NCBI GenBank assembly: GCA_028641055.1
Contig: CM054062.1
Span: 178,518,726-178,582,725 of the forward strand
DNA length: 64,000 bases
DNA from: Alopecurus myosuroides
Lineage: Eukaryota; Streptophyta; Magnoliopsida; Poales; Poaceae
Direction of reading: 5' to 3'
The translations under genes and the position numbers were made by a program. The notes below the pieces were generated by a model that saw nothing but the letters and a program-made list of their open reading frames with translations, was not told where the DNA came from and did not search any database. Positions within the stretch are counted from its first letter, which is position 1; each line of letters begins with the position of its first letter. This document shows, piece after piece, positions 32,691 through 45,265 of this stretch.

Positions 32691-35321
32691 TTCCCTACAA
32701 TAGATTAGTGTCTTGATTTAGGTACCCATCGTTGAATGGGTCCTCTTTTGTTAGCAACAAGGGTCTTTGGAACCCAAATAGTCCAATGATAGTCATAACC
32801 ATAAGAAGTACCAACATATTTAGCATACACATGACCATCTCTAGATTTCATAAGAACATAAGATGGGTTATATTTGCCGACAAAGTCATTATGAGTGGTG
32901 CTCCCCCTAGAGGTCTGACCACCCACAATGGTGTTGGTCTCCTTCTCTTTGATCACCTCTCCCTCTTTCACAAATTTCACTTTGTGAGGAAGAGGCAACC
33001 TTCTTCTTGTTCTTCTTGTACTTCTTCCTTGACTTAGCTACATAGCCAAGTCCCTCCTTTCCATTCTTGACTCTTTGAGGAACCACCTCATTGAGAGTCT
33101 TCTCACTTCCTACAAGATTAGTTGCACCACAAGAATTTCTAGGCAAAATACTAATGCTAGTAGATGAAGAGGACATTACTTGCTTATTTGATTGTTGAGC
33201 TAGGAGATTGTCACGAGATTTGGTTAGCTTGTCATGAATTTCTTTAAGAGACGTGAACTCCTTTTCTAGTTTTTCATGACGAGCAACAAGTTCCTCGTGA
33301 GCAATTTCTAGCTTCAAATCTTCATTTTCAAGTGTTTTAACAAGACCAAGAGATTTTTCATTATCTTTCCTAAGCTTAGAGACAATCATAGCAAAAGTCT
33401 CTTCAAGACTAGATAATTTCTCCTCAAGAGAGGCTCTAATGGAGCGCTTTTTCAAGAGCCTTTTCAAGACCTTTATCATAGCGAGAGTGACCTCCATGGC
33501 TTTCCAAGGTAATGATAATTTCTTCCTTTTCATCTACAAGAGAGTTAGCATCATCAAGGTTCCGCAAAAGGGCATTCACTTTCTCCTTAGTCTCACCTTT
33601 GAGGCTAGCTAACCAAATGCCTAGCTCCTTTGCCTCATTATCCTCCTCACAAGAATTTTCAACACAATCCAATAATGAAGGAGGGTTAGTGACAATGGTT
33701 TTGGAGTTGGGAGAGCATACCGAAGTGGCTTTTGCCATAATACATGTAGGTCGGATAGCCATAGTCTCATTGGGGGATTCAAATAGAGAGACCGATGGAG
33801 ATGAGGCGGTAGCTATGGCAACATGGGACACACCTACCACTTAATCTTCTCCTTCATCTACGGAGATATAGGTTTACAACACCGCCCCTTCTTGAACGTA
33901 AAGAGCCCTTGGCACTCTTCTAGAAAAGTTCTTGTTTTGTGGAGCCGTCGCCTTGTTTTTGCGAACAATCTTGCCTTCATTTTCATCTCTTGGCTCAAAA
34001 TGGCACTCCTTCACGAAATGGTTTGCACTTCCACAATTGTAGCATGTCCTTGGTCTCTCCCCCTTCTTCTTTTAGTTCTTGTTTCGTGGAGGTCTTGTAG
34101 ATCCGGCCTTGTGAACTTCCCATATATTCCAATATTCGTGCATGGCAAGGGCAATGCACTTGTGAGTGCTGGTGTAAGTGTCCTCATAGTCTTCCTCATA
34201 ATCATCCTCCTCTTCAAATTCTTCAACTCGAGCAATTGCCTTTGACTTCAATGCAAGATTGGGTGACTTTCCCATTCCTCTAGAGCGAGCGAGAGCATCG
34301 TCCGCACTCTTGTGCGATAGGGATATGGCAATGAACTCACTAAGAACACCAAAGAGTTGAGGGAATTGTAGTCCGCTCTTGTCCGTATGCTAGTGGAGAG
34401 GTTCTTCTCGAAGGGTGTAATTGCTTTGATGAACTTCCTCTTTATCCACTCGTCGGAGATCTCTTATTTTCCAAAGTCCCTAAATTGATTGGCAAGGGTG
34501 ACAAGTCTTCTATATAGATCCTTCGAGGACTCATCCTATTGCACAAGAAAGTTCTCGGACTTGTCAATGGCCACATCATACTTGGATGATTGGATGCTAG
34601 CATTCCCTTGAAACAAAGTGTCAAGCTTGTCCCAAGCTTCCTTGGCGGTCTTGCAACCACGAATGTGAGTGAGATGCTATATTGGAAGAGCCTTTTGAAT
34701 GATGACAAGGGCGGTCTTCTTGAGTTGAGATTCCACATCCTCCCTATGGGTCAAGTTGCTTGGGTCATGGGGATGCAAGCTATGGACCACACTCCTCCGC
34801 AAAGCGGTGCACGAGCCGGAAATATGTGACTCCATTTCAAACTTCCAAGAAGAGAATTCATTAATGTTAAGCATGGGAGGAAGTCCAACATTAAGAATGT
34901 GTGGCATTGAAACTATTGGATGGATGGAGTCATAATTTTGAGGTGGTGGAACTTTTGAGTTGGACCCCGAACCATTAGCCGCTTGAGACTTGGATCCTCC
35001 GGAATCCTCCTTTGCCTTAGCCTTTTGTGTGTCTTTCGCCTTGGCATTGGCAATGTTATCTTCGATTTCGGTATCGTCCAGAATAGTTTCCTCTTCTGAA
35101 CTATCCGCATCGGATACATGGGGAGAATTCACGTTCCCCTTAGGTTTACCCATCATGTTCTCCAACATATTCTTGATCGAGGAAACCTCCAAACCAACAC
35201 TAGAGCTAACCTTGGACAATTGGGTTTGAACGACTACAACCATTGTCTCTAGGTTAGCTATAGTCTCGGCCATTTTGGAGAGCTCCTCCTTAGAAGATTC
35301 GGGATCATCTCTGTTGGCCAT
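32691..35321 (-). pseudogene. Copia gag (SIRE/Maximus type)
   Basis: ATG at 35321 (MANRDDPESSKEELSKMAET) opens a helical N-terminal part with a Ser/Lys-rich linker (KAKAKEDSGGSKSQ). The capsid-like domain (SWKFEMESHISG, KEAWDKLDTLFQG) follows with frameshifts and stops near 34677, 34560 and 34470. A zinc knuckle CYNCGSANHFVKEC (CX2CX4HX4C) sits at 34003-34044, then a long coiled coil with KELGIWLASLKGETKEKV, LEKALEKAL and KLEKEFTSLKEIHDKL (33840-33000). The size and long coiled-coil tail are typical of SIRE/Maximus gags. Many small lesions make it non-functional. No 5' LTR is visible: 40 bases above the ATG the sequence changes abruptly to an Athila LTR at 35363. Confidence 0.85.
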
Positions 35322-35362
35322 GATACTCTTAGGCGGTTAAGCCCGATATAAGAGCCGAGTCT

Positions 35363-35863
35363 TGATACGTCTAAAATGTATCTCTTTTTCCGAACACTTC
35401 TCTTATTGTTGTCCTCTAAACTTGTGTGTTTTGAATACAACTAACACAGATTAACGCTGTTTTCAGCAGAATTGCTTTGGTGTCTTGTTTTTGTGCAGAA
35501 AAATCAACTTTCAGGAAATTGCCCAGAAAAGACCCCATTGGTGTTTTCACCCCGGCAGACCCCGGGAGCCAGAAGGGGGCCAGGAGAGGAGCCACAGGGT
35601 GGCCACACCCCCTGGCACGGGTCCCCCTAGGCCGCGCCACCTAGGGGTGTGCCCCCCAGAGCCCCCCTTGGACTCCCCTTGCGACTACAAGTAGCCTCCA
35701 ACCCTAAAACCCGAGGGGGTTTGTCATATTCCACAGAAACACAACAGAGCGCTGCCGCCATCCCAAACCTCGATTCGGGGATCAGAATTTCCTGTTCTGG
35801 CACCCTGCCTGGACGGGAAGTGGAGGAGATTATCGCCATCGTCATCACCAACGCCTCTCCATC
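35363..35863 (+). repeat. Athila-type LTR, truncated (LTR-a)
   Basis: Begins TGATACGTCTAAAATGTATCTC and matches the full LTR at 40814 for about 500 bases, up to CACCAACGCCTCTCCATC. It then switches to sequence that in the second unit (48100-48200) belongs to the 3' internal region. This implies a large deletion that fused the LTR to the end of the internal domain. Confidence 0.85.
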
Positions 35864-36429
35864 GTCCTTCACATGAGAGCCGCTCTTGTGAATCCAGTTG
35901 ACTTGTGATGTATTGTATTGTCTGCTTACCATTCGTTGACATAAGCACACACCTCTCTGTAACATCCCAAGTATGAAAATACCCCTAGAATGTTTTATTT
36001 CTTGTTTAATTAAAGTATTGCATCATGTCATCATATTTATTTCCTTGTTTGCATTTGTTTACTATTTGTTTTGCATCTGTTTTATTCTGTTTTCATAATG
36101 GAAATCCAAACAATGTTCAAACACTTATTTCATACTTGTCATGTTACAATCTTGTTTTCAAATAAAAGTTCAGCTCAAACAATCTTTTGCTTCCAATTAT
36201 TCCATAAAGATCAACTAGTAAAATGGTGGTGTTATTTCAATTAATTAATTCCAATTGCATTCAAAACTCAAATTCAAATCATCAAACAGCACACCAATTT
36301 GAAATTATAAAAATAACCAAAACATTTTGTGCTCATATGTTTCCAATTAAACTCATTTGATCACCCTATTTAAAACATTGTTTTCAATAACCACTTAACC
36401 ACAAAATTCAATCAAATACACTCCAAATT

Positions 36430-37370
36430 CAAACAGCACTATAATACCCCGCGAGCCAGCCCACCTTTTCCCTCTCTCCCCGCACAGCCCACTCCCTTTT
36501 CCTTCCGCGCCGGCCCGAAAACGGTTCGCCCTTCTAATCCCCCTTTGTCCTCGCGTACGGCGCGAAATCGGCCGGTGCCACGTCGCCGCAGAGCCGCAGC
36601 GACGGCCACCAGCTCCTCCTGGCCCCTATAACTACCCCCTGAACCCCCGCAGCTGTGCCCTAGACCCTAGGTTCCTTCTCCCCTCGAGATCCGCCGCCGT
36701 TTCCCTCTCCCTCGCCGCGATTCCTCCCTCTCTGTCAGCTCGCCGGAGACGCCCGTGTCTGAAACCACGATGATCACCTCCACCTCGCTGCGCCTCCACA
36801 CCTCCTAAACCCCGAAACCAAACCACCACCTTCCCCTCTATCTGCTGGACACCCTAACGAGCCCGGAGATCCTCTGTAGCCGCGCTGCCGAGCACGTCGC
36901 TGTCGCCTCGCCGTCGAGCTCCACCACGGCAACCCCCCGGTGAGCGCCACCGTGTCCACCTCTTCCTCCTCCTTCCTCTCTGTGCGCACGCGTCCGTGCA
37001 CGTCACCACAACATCACCCCAGCACAGCAGCACGAGCACATCGACCATAGCTCGCCGCCGGCGACGCGCCCCTGTCCAAGATTCAGAAACACCCGCGACA
37101 GTTTCAGTTAAAAGTTCAGGTTCACGAATCTGAACCTTATCCTGTGTGCGCGTGTACTACTGACAAGAATCCGTTCGCTACCGCACTGGTTACAGTGCGT
37201 TGCGCGCACCCCCGAGCCCAGGGTTTGAGTCCCTGGCTCCGCGATTAAAAACCACATTTTGCACCGCAGCGCTGACAGGGTGGCCCCCCTGTCAGCCACT
37301 CGTGTGGCCACGCAAGCACCCAGTGGCCCAGGGCCCACTGGCAGTGCCCTGGGTAGGGTTCTGTGCGGTA
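36430..37370 (+). other. GC-rich block of the family-L LTR
   Basis: Base composition jumps from AT-rich to C-rich/GC-rich, like a grass 5' leader or first exon, in the same relative position as the captured DUF21 exon of the other copy. No open frame here resembles a protein I recognise; it may be an older capture or the family's own leader. Confidence 0.45.
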
Positions 37371-38423
37371 ACAAAGGTTTTAAACCTTTTCTGTTTTCAA
37401 AACAAGCCCTTTTGTTTTACAGATTGGTCCCTGAACATAAAATGCAAATAACTTTTCTTTTATAATTCCAAATAAAAAAAATAAAATATGTGCACTGCTC
37501 TAAATTTAATTCTCTATCTAATTATAACATTTGTTTTCTGTTTTGAATTTTCCAAATGCATTTCAAATTTGAATTCAAATAATTCAATTGCAATTTGCTA
37601 AAATCCACAACTAATTCATACTTAATCCAATTAATGCAAATAAAATATGTGTTCCATGCTATTTCAAATAACCTATTCAAATATAAATTTTGTTTCATGG
37701 TTTGAATAATTTAAATTGCTTAAATAATTTAAACCTTGTTTAAATCATTTAAATTTGATAAAATCATAACTTGCTCAAATTAAATTATTTTTGAACATGC
37801 AAAATATGTTTTCAAACCATAAAGGTATAAAATTTTCAAATATGAATTTGAATTTATGTTTTGAACAAATAAAATTCAAATAATATTCAAACTTGTTTTA
37901 AATTCATTGAAAACTTGTTTAATATTGTTTAAGTCATAATAAATTCATCTTAACTCCTTTTTCAATATTTGAAACATGTAATCCAACTAAAATTTTGTAA
38001 CCTTTTCAAATATGAATTTTTTTATTTATTTGGCACAATTTAAATTGGTGAAAACAACAACTATTTGTGTAAGCCCTTTAAGGAACCAAAAATTCCCTAA
38101 GTTAATAAATAAATTTCTAAATTGGTAAACCTTATTTCCAATTGATTCTATTGTTGTTATTTTGTTGTTCTCCTCATCCATGCATCATACTAATCCACTC
38201 TCACCTGTTGGTTAATTGGAAAACAATTGTTTCAACCAAAATCCACGGGCCTTTCATATGCAACTCAAAATTGCATATGTGTCCATTTAAATTGTGTTAC
38301 CTAGTCCACTAGTTTATTTTGATGCATCCATTAACTTGACATGCATCATCCCATGATTGTGCACTATGCCATGATATTGATTGTTTATATTTCTGTCTTG
38401 TTTGTTTGCTTCTTCTCGAATAG

Positions 38424-38501
38424 ACGACGACGTTGAGACAGACGATCTTTACAGCACCCCTTCTGAGGATCTAGCTCAGTACCAGGCTGCTGAGTTTGCA
38501 G
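38424..38501 (+). CDS. Exon A of the LTR-embedded acidic reading frame
   Basis: 78 bases between an acceptor-like TCTCGAATAG and a donor AG/GCAAGT (a GC-type donor with perfect surrounding consensus). Reads DDVETDDLYSTPSEDLAQYQ and then AAEFA in one open frame, ending after one base of the next codon; exon B at 39695 begins with the two bases that complete an Asp codon in frame. Highly acidic. The 5' exon that would provide a start codon is not identified. A possible extra exon lies between them near 38810 (acceptor CACCGGCAG), conserved in the copy at 21188-25646. Confidence 0.45.
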
Positions 38502-39694
38502 GCAAGTTATCACTCACATGAACCACTGTGTTCCTTTCAACATTGGTTACCGATACTTTCCGTTGTCTATTTTGCTAGCCCTATGTGTAGTTGTTTCTGT
38601 TACGAACCTATCACATGAATCCTTTAACCCTGATATTGCCTTACCTCCACTCCTACCACCCTATTGTTTGAGCCAGTGTCTTACTAGCATGCTTAGGTTG
38701 TTTGCTCGAGTCTGTTACCCGTTACTTTCTGTTACTATACTTCTATTATGTTCTGGGGGCTCGATGTTAATCAATCAACCTGTTAATAATAATATGCTGA
38801 TATGGCACCGGCAGGAGGCCCTGTGTGGTTTTGGAGCCTGCTAGTGTCGACCCTAATAGGAAAAGGGTCTTGTCTACTGACCCATGATGAGCGCACTATC
38901 CGCATGTGGGAAGCGTGTATGGGCGCCCCCCTCAATTTGATTCGATTCGCATCTCGTCCAAATCGCCTCATTTAGTTTGTGTTTTCCATTTGCCGCATGC
39001 ATGTTTTTGCGAGCCCAGCGCAGGGTGGAACTTTTGTAGTCGGCATATAGGGGGACACGTTCTTAGAGTGCTATGAGGGTCCCCTTTCTTCGGGGCTCGA
39101 TTAGCCGTGCGCCCAAGGTGCTTTGGGCTTGATGCGAAGAAGAGTTGAGTTGTGTTGAGTGCCCCGCTTGGTGGAAAGGCCATTCCATCTGGCGGGTTAT
39201 TCTTACGTGTACGGCCAAATTGGTGCAACCCTGCAGGGATAAATCTTCTCGAGAAGCCGTGTTTTCCGCGGTTATGGTTGACTTGGTGAAAGTACTGGCT
39301 AACAAGTACTCAGAACAACTTACACCTAACTATTGATAACTTGACTAGTAATAGACTTATTGACACAACAACTTGATCCATCCTTCATTAATCCAACTGT
39401 GTGAGTTATCCTCGGATTGCTTCTTTGGATAAGGGGCGAGATCCAGGATGGGTTTGTTTGAGGTTATCTTTCAGTTGGTTACTATAAGCTATCTTATCCC
39501 CTTTCTATTAGTTGGAAGTTGTAGTTTTCTGTAGTTGGATAGCGCAGCCAGTTGCAGCATCTTTAATATCCCCTTTCCTCCGTTGAACCCAAGGCATCTG
39601 TGCTTGGTGTTGACGGGCTACACTTTGGTGAACTGTGAGTCTTGCTTGCCAGTACGTTTATGTACTGACCCCTTTGGGGCTGTGGTTTCCGCAG

Positions 39695-39759
39695 ACTACG
39701 CTTACGAGGATCCCAGTGACGGCTACTACGTGGAGTTTGACGAGGCTGCTGACGAGTAG
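39695..39759 (+). CDS. Exon B (terminal) of the LTR-embedded acidic reading frame
   Basis: Preceded by GGTTTCCGCAG. 65 bases, coding DYAYEDPSDGYY and EFDEAADE then TAG once joined to exon A. The corresponding exon at 621-685 is the same length with one amino-acid change. I know no function for this peptide. Confidence 0.45.
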
Positions 39760-40813
39760 GTAGCAGACCCGGGCAGGATCCGAGACTTCGTGGATGGGCT
39801 CCGTCTTTCCTTTCAGTTCCCGGCTTCTTAAGCCTATTTGGATTTGTCTGTACTCAGACCCCTTTGAATGCTTCCGCTGAGATGTAATGATGTTATGTTG
39901 GGACATGTGTCCTCTGGATGATTGTATTTGCTATCTCTGCTCTAGTGAGAGCTATTTGCAACTTATTTCAATCTTTTGTGTCTTAGAGATATGTTGTGTT
40001 ATCATCTTGTTCAACGCCGTTGACGTACCATGTGTGTATGGTATGAAGTACGTCAAAGGTAGTGTCCTGATTTCTATGGGATAGTTTACATCGACGGTGA
40101 ATAGTAAAGATTGGTTGTCACACATAAGTGTTGGCCTACTCGTAAGAGATGCGGGTGCCGGTAAGCCCCGTAATCCAATCAAAATACTGTTCAGTTTGTA
40201 CGGTGAGTATCATCTAGAAGTCCGGGTGCGACACTCTCTCAAAATGTTTTCAATACCTCTGTTTAATAAAATAAAAAGCTCTAGCACATGAGTGATCCAT
40301 GATTCCCTCTGCGAAGGGCCTTTCTTTTACTTTTATGTTGAGTCTCCGCCATATTCTTTGAGCACTTTCCTGAGAGCACAATGGTCATTCTTAGTGTGAT
40401 GTGTTTGTCCCAAAGTACGGTTGATTGTGGTATAACTTTGATACTTGAGTCTTTGATTTCTTTACTTCTAGTCTTCCCTTGAACTTTAGAGGTGCCCTGG
40501 CATTTATGTTTTGCCCCACACTTAAGGGAAAGCGAGATACCACTTTATCAGATCCTATTATGAATACTTCAATCTTGCAAATAGTTATGCTTCATGTTGT
40601 TTATTATTAGTATGTTGTTATCTCTTCATGGTTTGCTTAGCTATTAAGTGACAATATCTTGCATGTATCTTATCATGAGCATAATTAAGTATTTGATCAT
40701 ATAGTGAGTATGTGTACATCTTATGAAACAAATGTGTTCGTAAAAGTCTTTTATCGCACTCAGTTGTCACTGAATTTCTTGAGGACAAGCGATAAGCTAA
40801 GCTTGGGGGGAGT

Positions 40814-42156
40814 TGATACGTCTAAAACGTATCTCCTTTTCCGAACACTTATCTTATTGTTTTCCTCTAAACTTGTGTGTTTTGAATACAACTAACACGG
40901 ATTAACGTTGTTTTCAACAAAATTACTTTGGTGTCTTGTTTTTGTGCAGAAAAAACAACTTTCGGGAAATTGCCCAGAAAAGACCCCATTGGTGTTTTCA
41001 CCCTGGAAGACCCGGGAGCCAGAAGGGGGCCAGGAGAGGAGCCACAGGGTGGCCACACCCCTCCCCTAGCACGGGTCCACCCTAGGTCGCGCCACCTAGG
41101 GGTGTGGGCCCCCAGAGCCCCCCTCGGACTCCTCTTTCGACTACAAGTAGCATCCAACCCTAAAACCCGAGGGGGTTTGTCATATTCCACAGAAACACAA
41201 CAAAGCACCGCCGCCATCCTGAACCTCGATTCGGGGATCAGAAGTTCCTGTTCTGGCACTCCGCCGGGATGGGGAGTGGAGAAGATCATCGCCATTGTCA
41301 TCACCAATGCCTCTCCATCAACCATCCATGTTTCCCTCATCCATGTGTGAGTAATTCCCCGCTGTAGGCTGAAGGGGATGGAAGGGATTGGATGAGATCG
41401 TTCATGTAATAATGTCGTGATTGTTAGGGCATAGTGCCTAGTATCCTCTATTAGTGCTATTGACATTGTTGCAACTTGTTATGCTTAATGCTTGCCACTT
41501 TGGGCCTGAGTGCCATGATCTCAGATCTGAACATGTTATTGAATCACGATGATAATTATTGTTTCTTGATCATACCTGCAAGTTGTTTACACAGATTGTT
41601 GTCCGGAACCCAAGGCCCAAAGTGACAGAAATTGGGACAACCGGAGGGGATGGCTGTGATGTGAGGATCACATGTGTTCACGGAGTGTTAATGCTTTGCT
41701 CCGGTGTTCTATTAAAAGGAACACCTTAATTACCAGTAGTTCCCTTGAGGCCCCGCTGAAAACGGGCTGGTAGGACAAAACATGTTGTGCAAGTTGTCAT
41801 TGCGAGAACGTACGACTATTTACGGAACACATGACTATGGTTATTCGGTGCTTGGATGATTTATCATATTTATCTGCAATGCCCATGACTTGATCATTAT
41901 TTGAACTATCTTATCCATGCAACGCCCGTTCATCCATCCCTATGCCTACAGTATTTAATCCGTTGTTTACTTCAAACACTACTACTGGTACTATAAAATT
42001 GTTACTACGAACAAAAGTACTTTCAGGTGCAGGTGAATTGACAACTCACTTGTTAAGGCTCACAAATATTCTTTGGCTCCCCTTGTGTCGAATCAATAAA
42101 TTTGGGTTTTACTTCCCTCAAAGACTGTTGCAATCCCCTATACTTGTGGGTCATCA
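40814..42156 (+). repeat. Full Athila-type LTR (LTR-b), 1343 bp
   Basis: TGATACGTCTAAAACGTATC at the start, CTTGTGGGTCATCA at the end; preceded by a polypurine tract and followed by a primer-binding site. It thus acts as 3' LTR of the unit before it and 5' LTR of the unit after it. Confidence 0.9.
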
Positions 42157-42167
42157 AGACTATTTTC

Positions 42168-42186
42168 TGGCGCCGTTGCCGGGGAG
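42168..42186 (+). other. Athila primer-binding site
   Basis: TGGCGCCGTTGCCGGGGAG, 11 bases after the LTR end, the same as at 20980-20998. Confidence 0.88.
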
Positions 42187-42243
42187 CATAGCTTTATTTA
42201 CGAGCTCACCGAAGAGTATTATTATCTACTGCCATCATTCATC

Positions 42244-44899
42244 ATGGGTAAGACTCGTGATGGAAAGTTTCCTATATTACCATCCACTACAAGAAGAGGT
42301 ACAACTCTGAACACCTCTGTTGCTCTTGATTCACCGTCTGTTATGAGTAAGCTGCTTACACCACCACATGCTACACATGCTACTTCTGCTGAATCTGAAA
42401 ATACTTTTGATACTTTTGATGATGCTTCTACTGTGCTTGATGAGAGTGGTTCTCTCTGTCCTTTCGTAGATACCACTATTGTTAAAGCTAAAAATATTGA
42501 AACACCGAAAGTCCTGATAAAAATCTTGTTACTCGTGATGTTTCACCTCAGCTTATAAAGAATCCTAGTGATGATTTAGATTATGCCTATGTTGATCTTA
42601 ATGATGATCTTATTGATGAAATATATACTATGAAGGATGATGGTACTGTTATGAGACTTATTGAAAGTCGTGCTGTTAAATATAAATTATCTCCCGATGC
42701 TAAGTTTGCCACTTCTCCCATTAATATTAGGGATAAGGATTATGATTTCTCTCTTGATTTATCTTATATATCTATTGTTGAGAAGGAACCTTTTTGTGGT
42801 ACTTAAAATGAAAGTGTTATGAAACATATGAATGAGCTCTCCTCTCAGAGTAGTTTGTTCTCTGATGGTATTAAGAAACGTAGATACTTTGTTGCTAAAA
42901 TATTCCCTTTCTCATTGAAAGATGAAGCTAAAACTTGGTTTAACAATTTTTCTCCTGGATCTATAGATTTGGTTAATGCTTTGTTTCAGAAATATTTTCC
43001 TGCTAGTGCTCAACATGCTGCTTTACAAAATATATTTAATTTTAAGCAATTGGAAGAAGAGAAATTGCCTGTATCTTGGGCAAGGTTCTGTTCTTTAGTC
43101 AGAGCTACACCTGGGAATAAGCTAGAAGATAATAAACTTCTTGATATATTCTATAATGGACTAACTGTTGAATCTAGTAAATACCTGGATAGTTGTGTTG
43201 GTTGTGTTTTTAGGCAACGAATTCCAGAAGAAGCTAAGGAATTAATGGCTAAAATAAGCCAAAATCATGATGATTGGACTATGATTGAGCCTGATCCAAC
43301 TCCTACTCCAGTACCAACACCAACACCAACACCCAAGAAGAGGGGAATGCTTGAATTAAATGATGAAGTGATGAGAGAAGCCAAGAAGTCTCTTAAAGAG
43401 AGGGGTATTAAATCTGAAGATGTGAAGAATCTTCCACATATAGAAGAATTATGTAAGCCAATCCCTCACTCATCCACCATTGAGGTACACTCTCTCCAAT
43501 ATTTTGATAGTAGAGATATTCCCTATAACAAACCTCCTGATCAATGTTTAGATGAATTTGATAATTATGTTATCAAGCAAGATAATTTTAATAAGAGAGT
43601 GCAAAATCACCTAATGGAAAACTCTAAAGCTATTGATAATTTGCATGGTATCATAGAAAGAACATCTAATGGTGTTAAAATGCTTGTTAAACATTTTCGA
43701 ATGGTTCAAACTCAAATAGATCAACTTGCTAAAGTGCAAAAAGATTTGCTAGTCAATGCTTCTAAAGAAAAACATGCTTATGAAATAAGAACTAGAAGTG
43801 GTATTGCTACACAAGATCCTTTATATCCTGAGGGACATCCTAAAAGAATTGAACAAGATTCTCAGCAAACTAATGATAAGCTTATTCATACTAGGAAGAA
43901 AAAAAAACATAAAACTGCTATAGAATCCTCTGAACTTGCTAAAGATCCTAATAGTATATCTATCTCTGATGCTGAAAATGAAAGTTGTAATGAAAAGAAT
44001 GATACTTCTGATAAAGAAGAACTTGTAGCTGAACCTGGAAAGCAAACTAAAACTGCAAAGTATACTAAGGAAGATTTCATTGCTAATAAACATGGTAATG
44101 AGAGAGAACCTTGGGTACAAAAACCAATGCCTTTTCCTAGTAAGAAACACAAATCTAAGGAAGAAGAACATTATAACAAGTTTTGTGAATGGATGAAACC
44201 TTTGTTCTTGCAAATTCCTTTAAATGATGCTATTAAATTGCCTCCTTATGCAAAGTATATGAAAGATATTGTCTCTAACAAAAGGAAGATTCCTAATGAG
44301 GAAATATCCACTATCCTTGCTAATTACTCTTTTAATGGCAAGGTTCCTTAGAAGCTTGGAGATCCTGGTATACCTACTATTCCATGTTCTATTAAAAATA
44401 ATTATGCTAGAACTGCTTTGTGTGATTTGGGAGCTAGAGTTAGTGTCATGCCTTTTACTCTCTATAAAAGACTCCTCCTAGAAAAATTGATACCAACTGA
44501 TATATCTTTGCAAATGGCTGATAAGTCTACTGCTTTTCCTGTGGGTATATGTGAGGATGTTCCTATTCAACTTGCTAATAATTGTCTGATATTAACTGAC
44601 TTTGTTGTGTTGGAAATGCCTAAAGATGATAATATGTCTATTATTCTTGAAAGACCTTTTCTTAATACTGTAGGGGCTGTTATTGATTGCAATCAAGGAA
44701 AAGTTACTTATAGTGTTAATGATAAAGAGCACACTGTTTATTTTCCTAGGAAGATTGATAGAAAATATGGTCTAAATTCCATTGAAAATATTGACACCAT
44801 CAAGATTGGAGAATTTTATTGTCCTATTCCAAAGCCACCCAAAGAATATGAAATCATTATGATTGGGACTATGTCTATCAAGGTTGAGGTAACCTAAGT
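42244..44899 (+). pseudogene. Athila gag and aspartic protease
   Basis: ATG 42244 (MGKTRDGKFPILPSTTRRGT) opens the gag. A frameshift near 42515 and TAA near 42806 interrupt it; from 42819 a 510-codon frame continues with KDEAKTWFNNFSPGSIDL and FCSLVRATPGNK (capsid region), a Pro-Thr repeat (43295-43335) and a Lys/Glu-rich helical tail. TAG at 44349-44351 interrupts KVP/KLGDPGIP. Beyond it the same frame encodes the protease, CDLGARVSVMPFTLYKRL and IILERPFLNTVGAVIDCNQG. It stops at TAA 44897-44899, exactly where RT should begin in an autonomous element. No polymerase motif follows. Gag is well kept compared with other frames in the window, with only three lesions over 2.6 kb. Confidence 0.88.
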
Positions 44900-44989
44900 A
44901 TTTAGTGAGAAACAAAGTTTTGCTTCACAGAAAATTATTTTGGTAGCAAGACTTGATCACCCTTGTTAACAAAATGATTTTGAATGAAG

Positions 44990-45265
44990 TGAGCAATGTT
45001 TTCACTATGTTTTCACCTTCCCCATTATGTTTTCACCATGTTTACTTCTGTTATCACATTATTACTTGAGTACAATCATGTTTTCCACCATCCTTATGCA
45101 TGTTTTCCTGATGTTTTCACCCTGATTACTGAGGTTATGCATGTTTTCACCACCCATACTTTTGTTTTCACCACTACCACATTTGTTTTCTTTGGATATT
45201 CTTTCATTAGAGTGTCATAGAACCTCTGTAGTGCTGGTTTTGTTTTTTTACCATGTTTTCACGTT
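44990..45265 (+). repeat. Irregular repeat of TGTTTTCACC
   Basis: About ten copies of ATGTTTTCAC(C/T) or close variants at irregular spacing in the non-coding stretch after the protease. No coding meaning is visible. Confidence 0.65.

Larger units (their letters stand above)
35958..40233 (+). mobile_element. Complete single family-L LTR (4.28 kb) with perfect 5-bp target duplication
   Basis: Starts TGTAACATCCC, ends GGGTGCGACA, flanked by CTCTC on both sides (35953-35957 and 40234-40238). Removing it restores the sequence seen at 48184-48198 exactly. No primer site, polypurine tract or internal LTR pair is present, so the simplest reading is an LTR left after LTR-LTR recombination. Layout: AT-rich 5' part to 36430, GC-rich block 36430-37370 resembling a plant gene leader (no protein recognised), AT-rich block to 38400, then two exon-like segments at 38424 and 39695. 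Confidence 0.88.
35864..40813 (+). mobile_element. 3' internal remnant of the first Athila unit, split by a family-L LTR
   Basis: 35864-35957 plus 40234-40813 rejoin across the single LTR at 35958-40233 and match 48100-48607. No coding content. It ends with a polypurine tract (AAGCTTGGGGGGAG) at 40799-40812, immediately before the full LTR at 40814, so that LTR also served as the 3' LTR of this unit. Confidence 0.8.

Noticed and set aside
35958..40233. The 4.3-kb unit as a DNA transposon or MITE-like element
   Set aside because: TG...CA ends, 5-bp duplication and no terminal inverted repeats fit an LTR.
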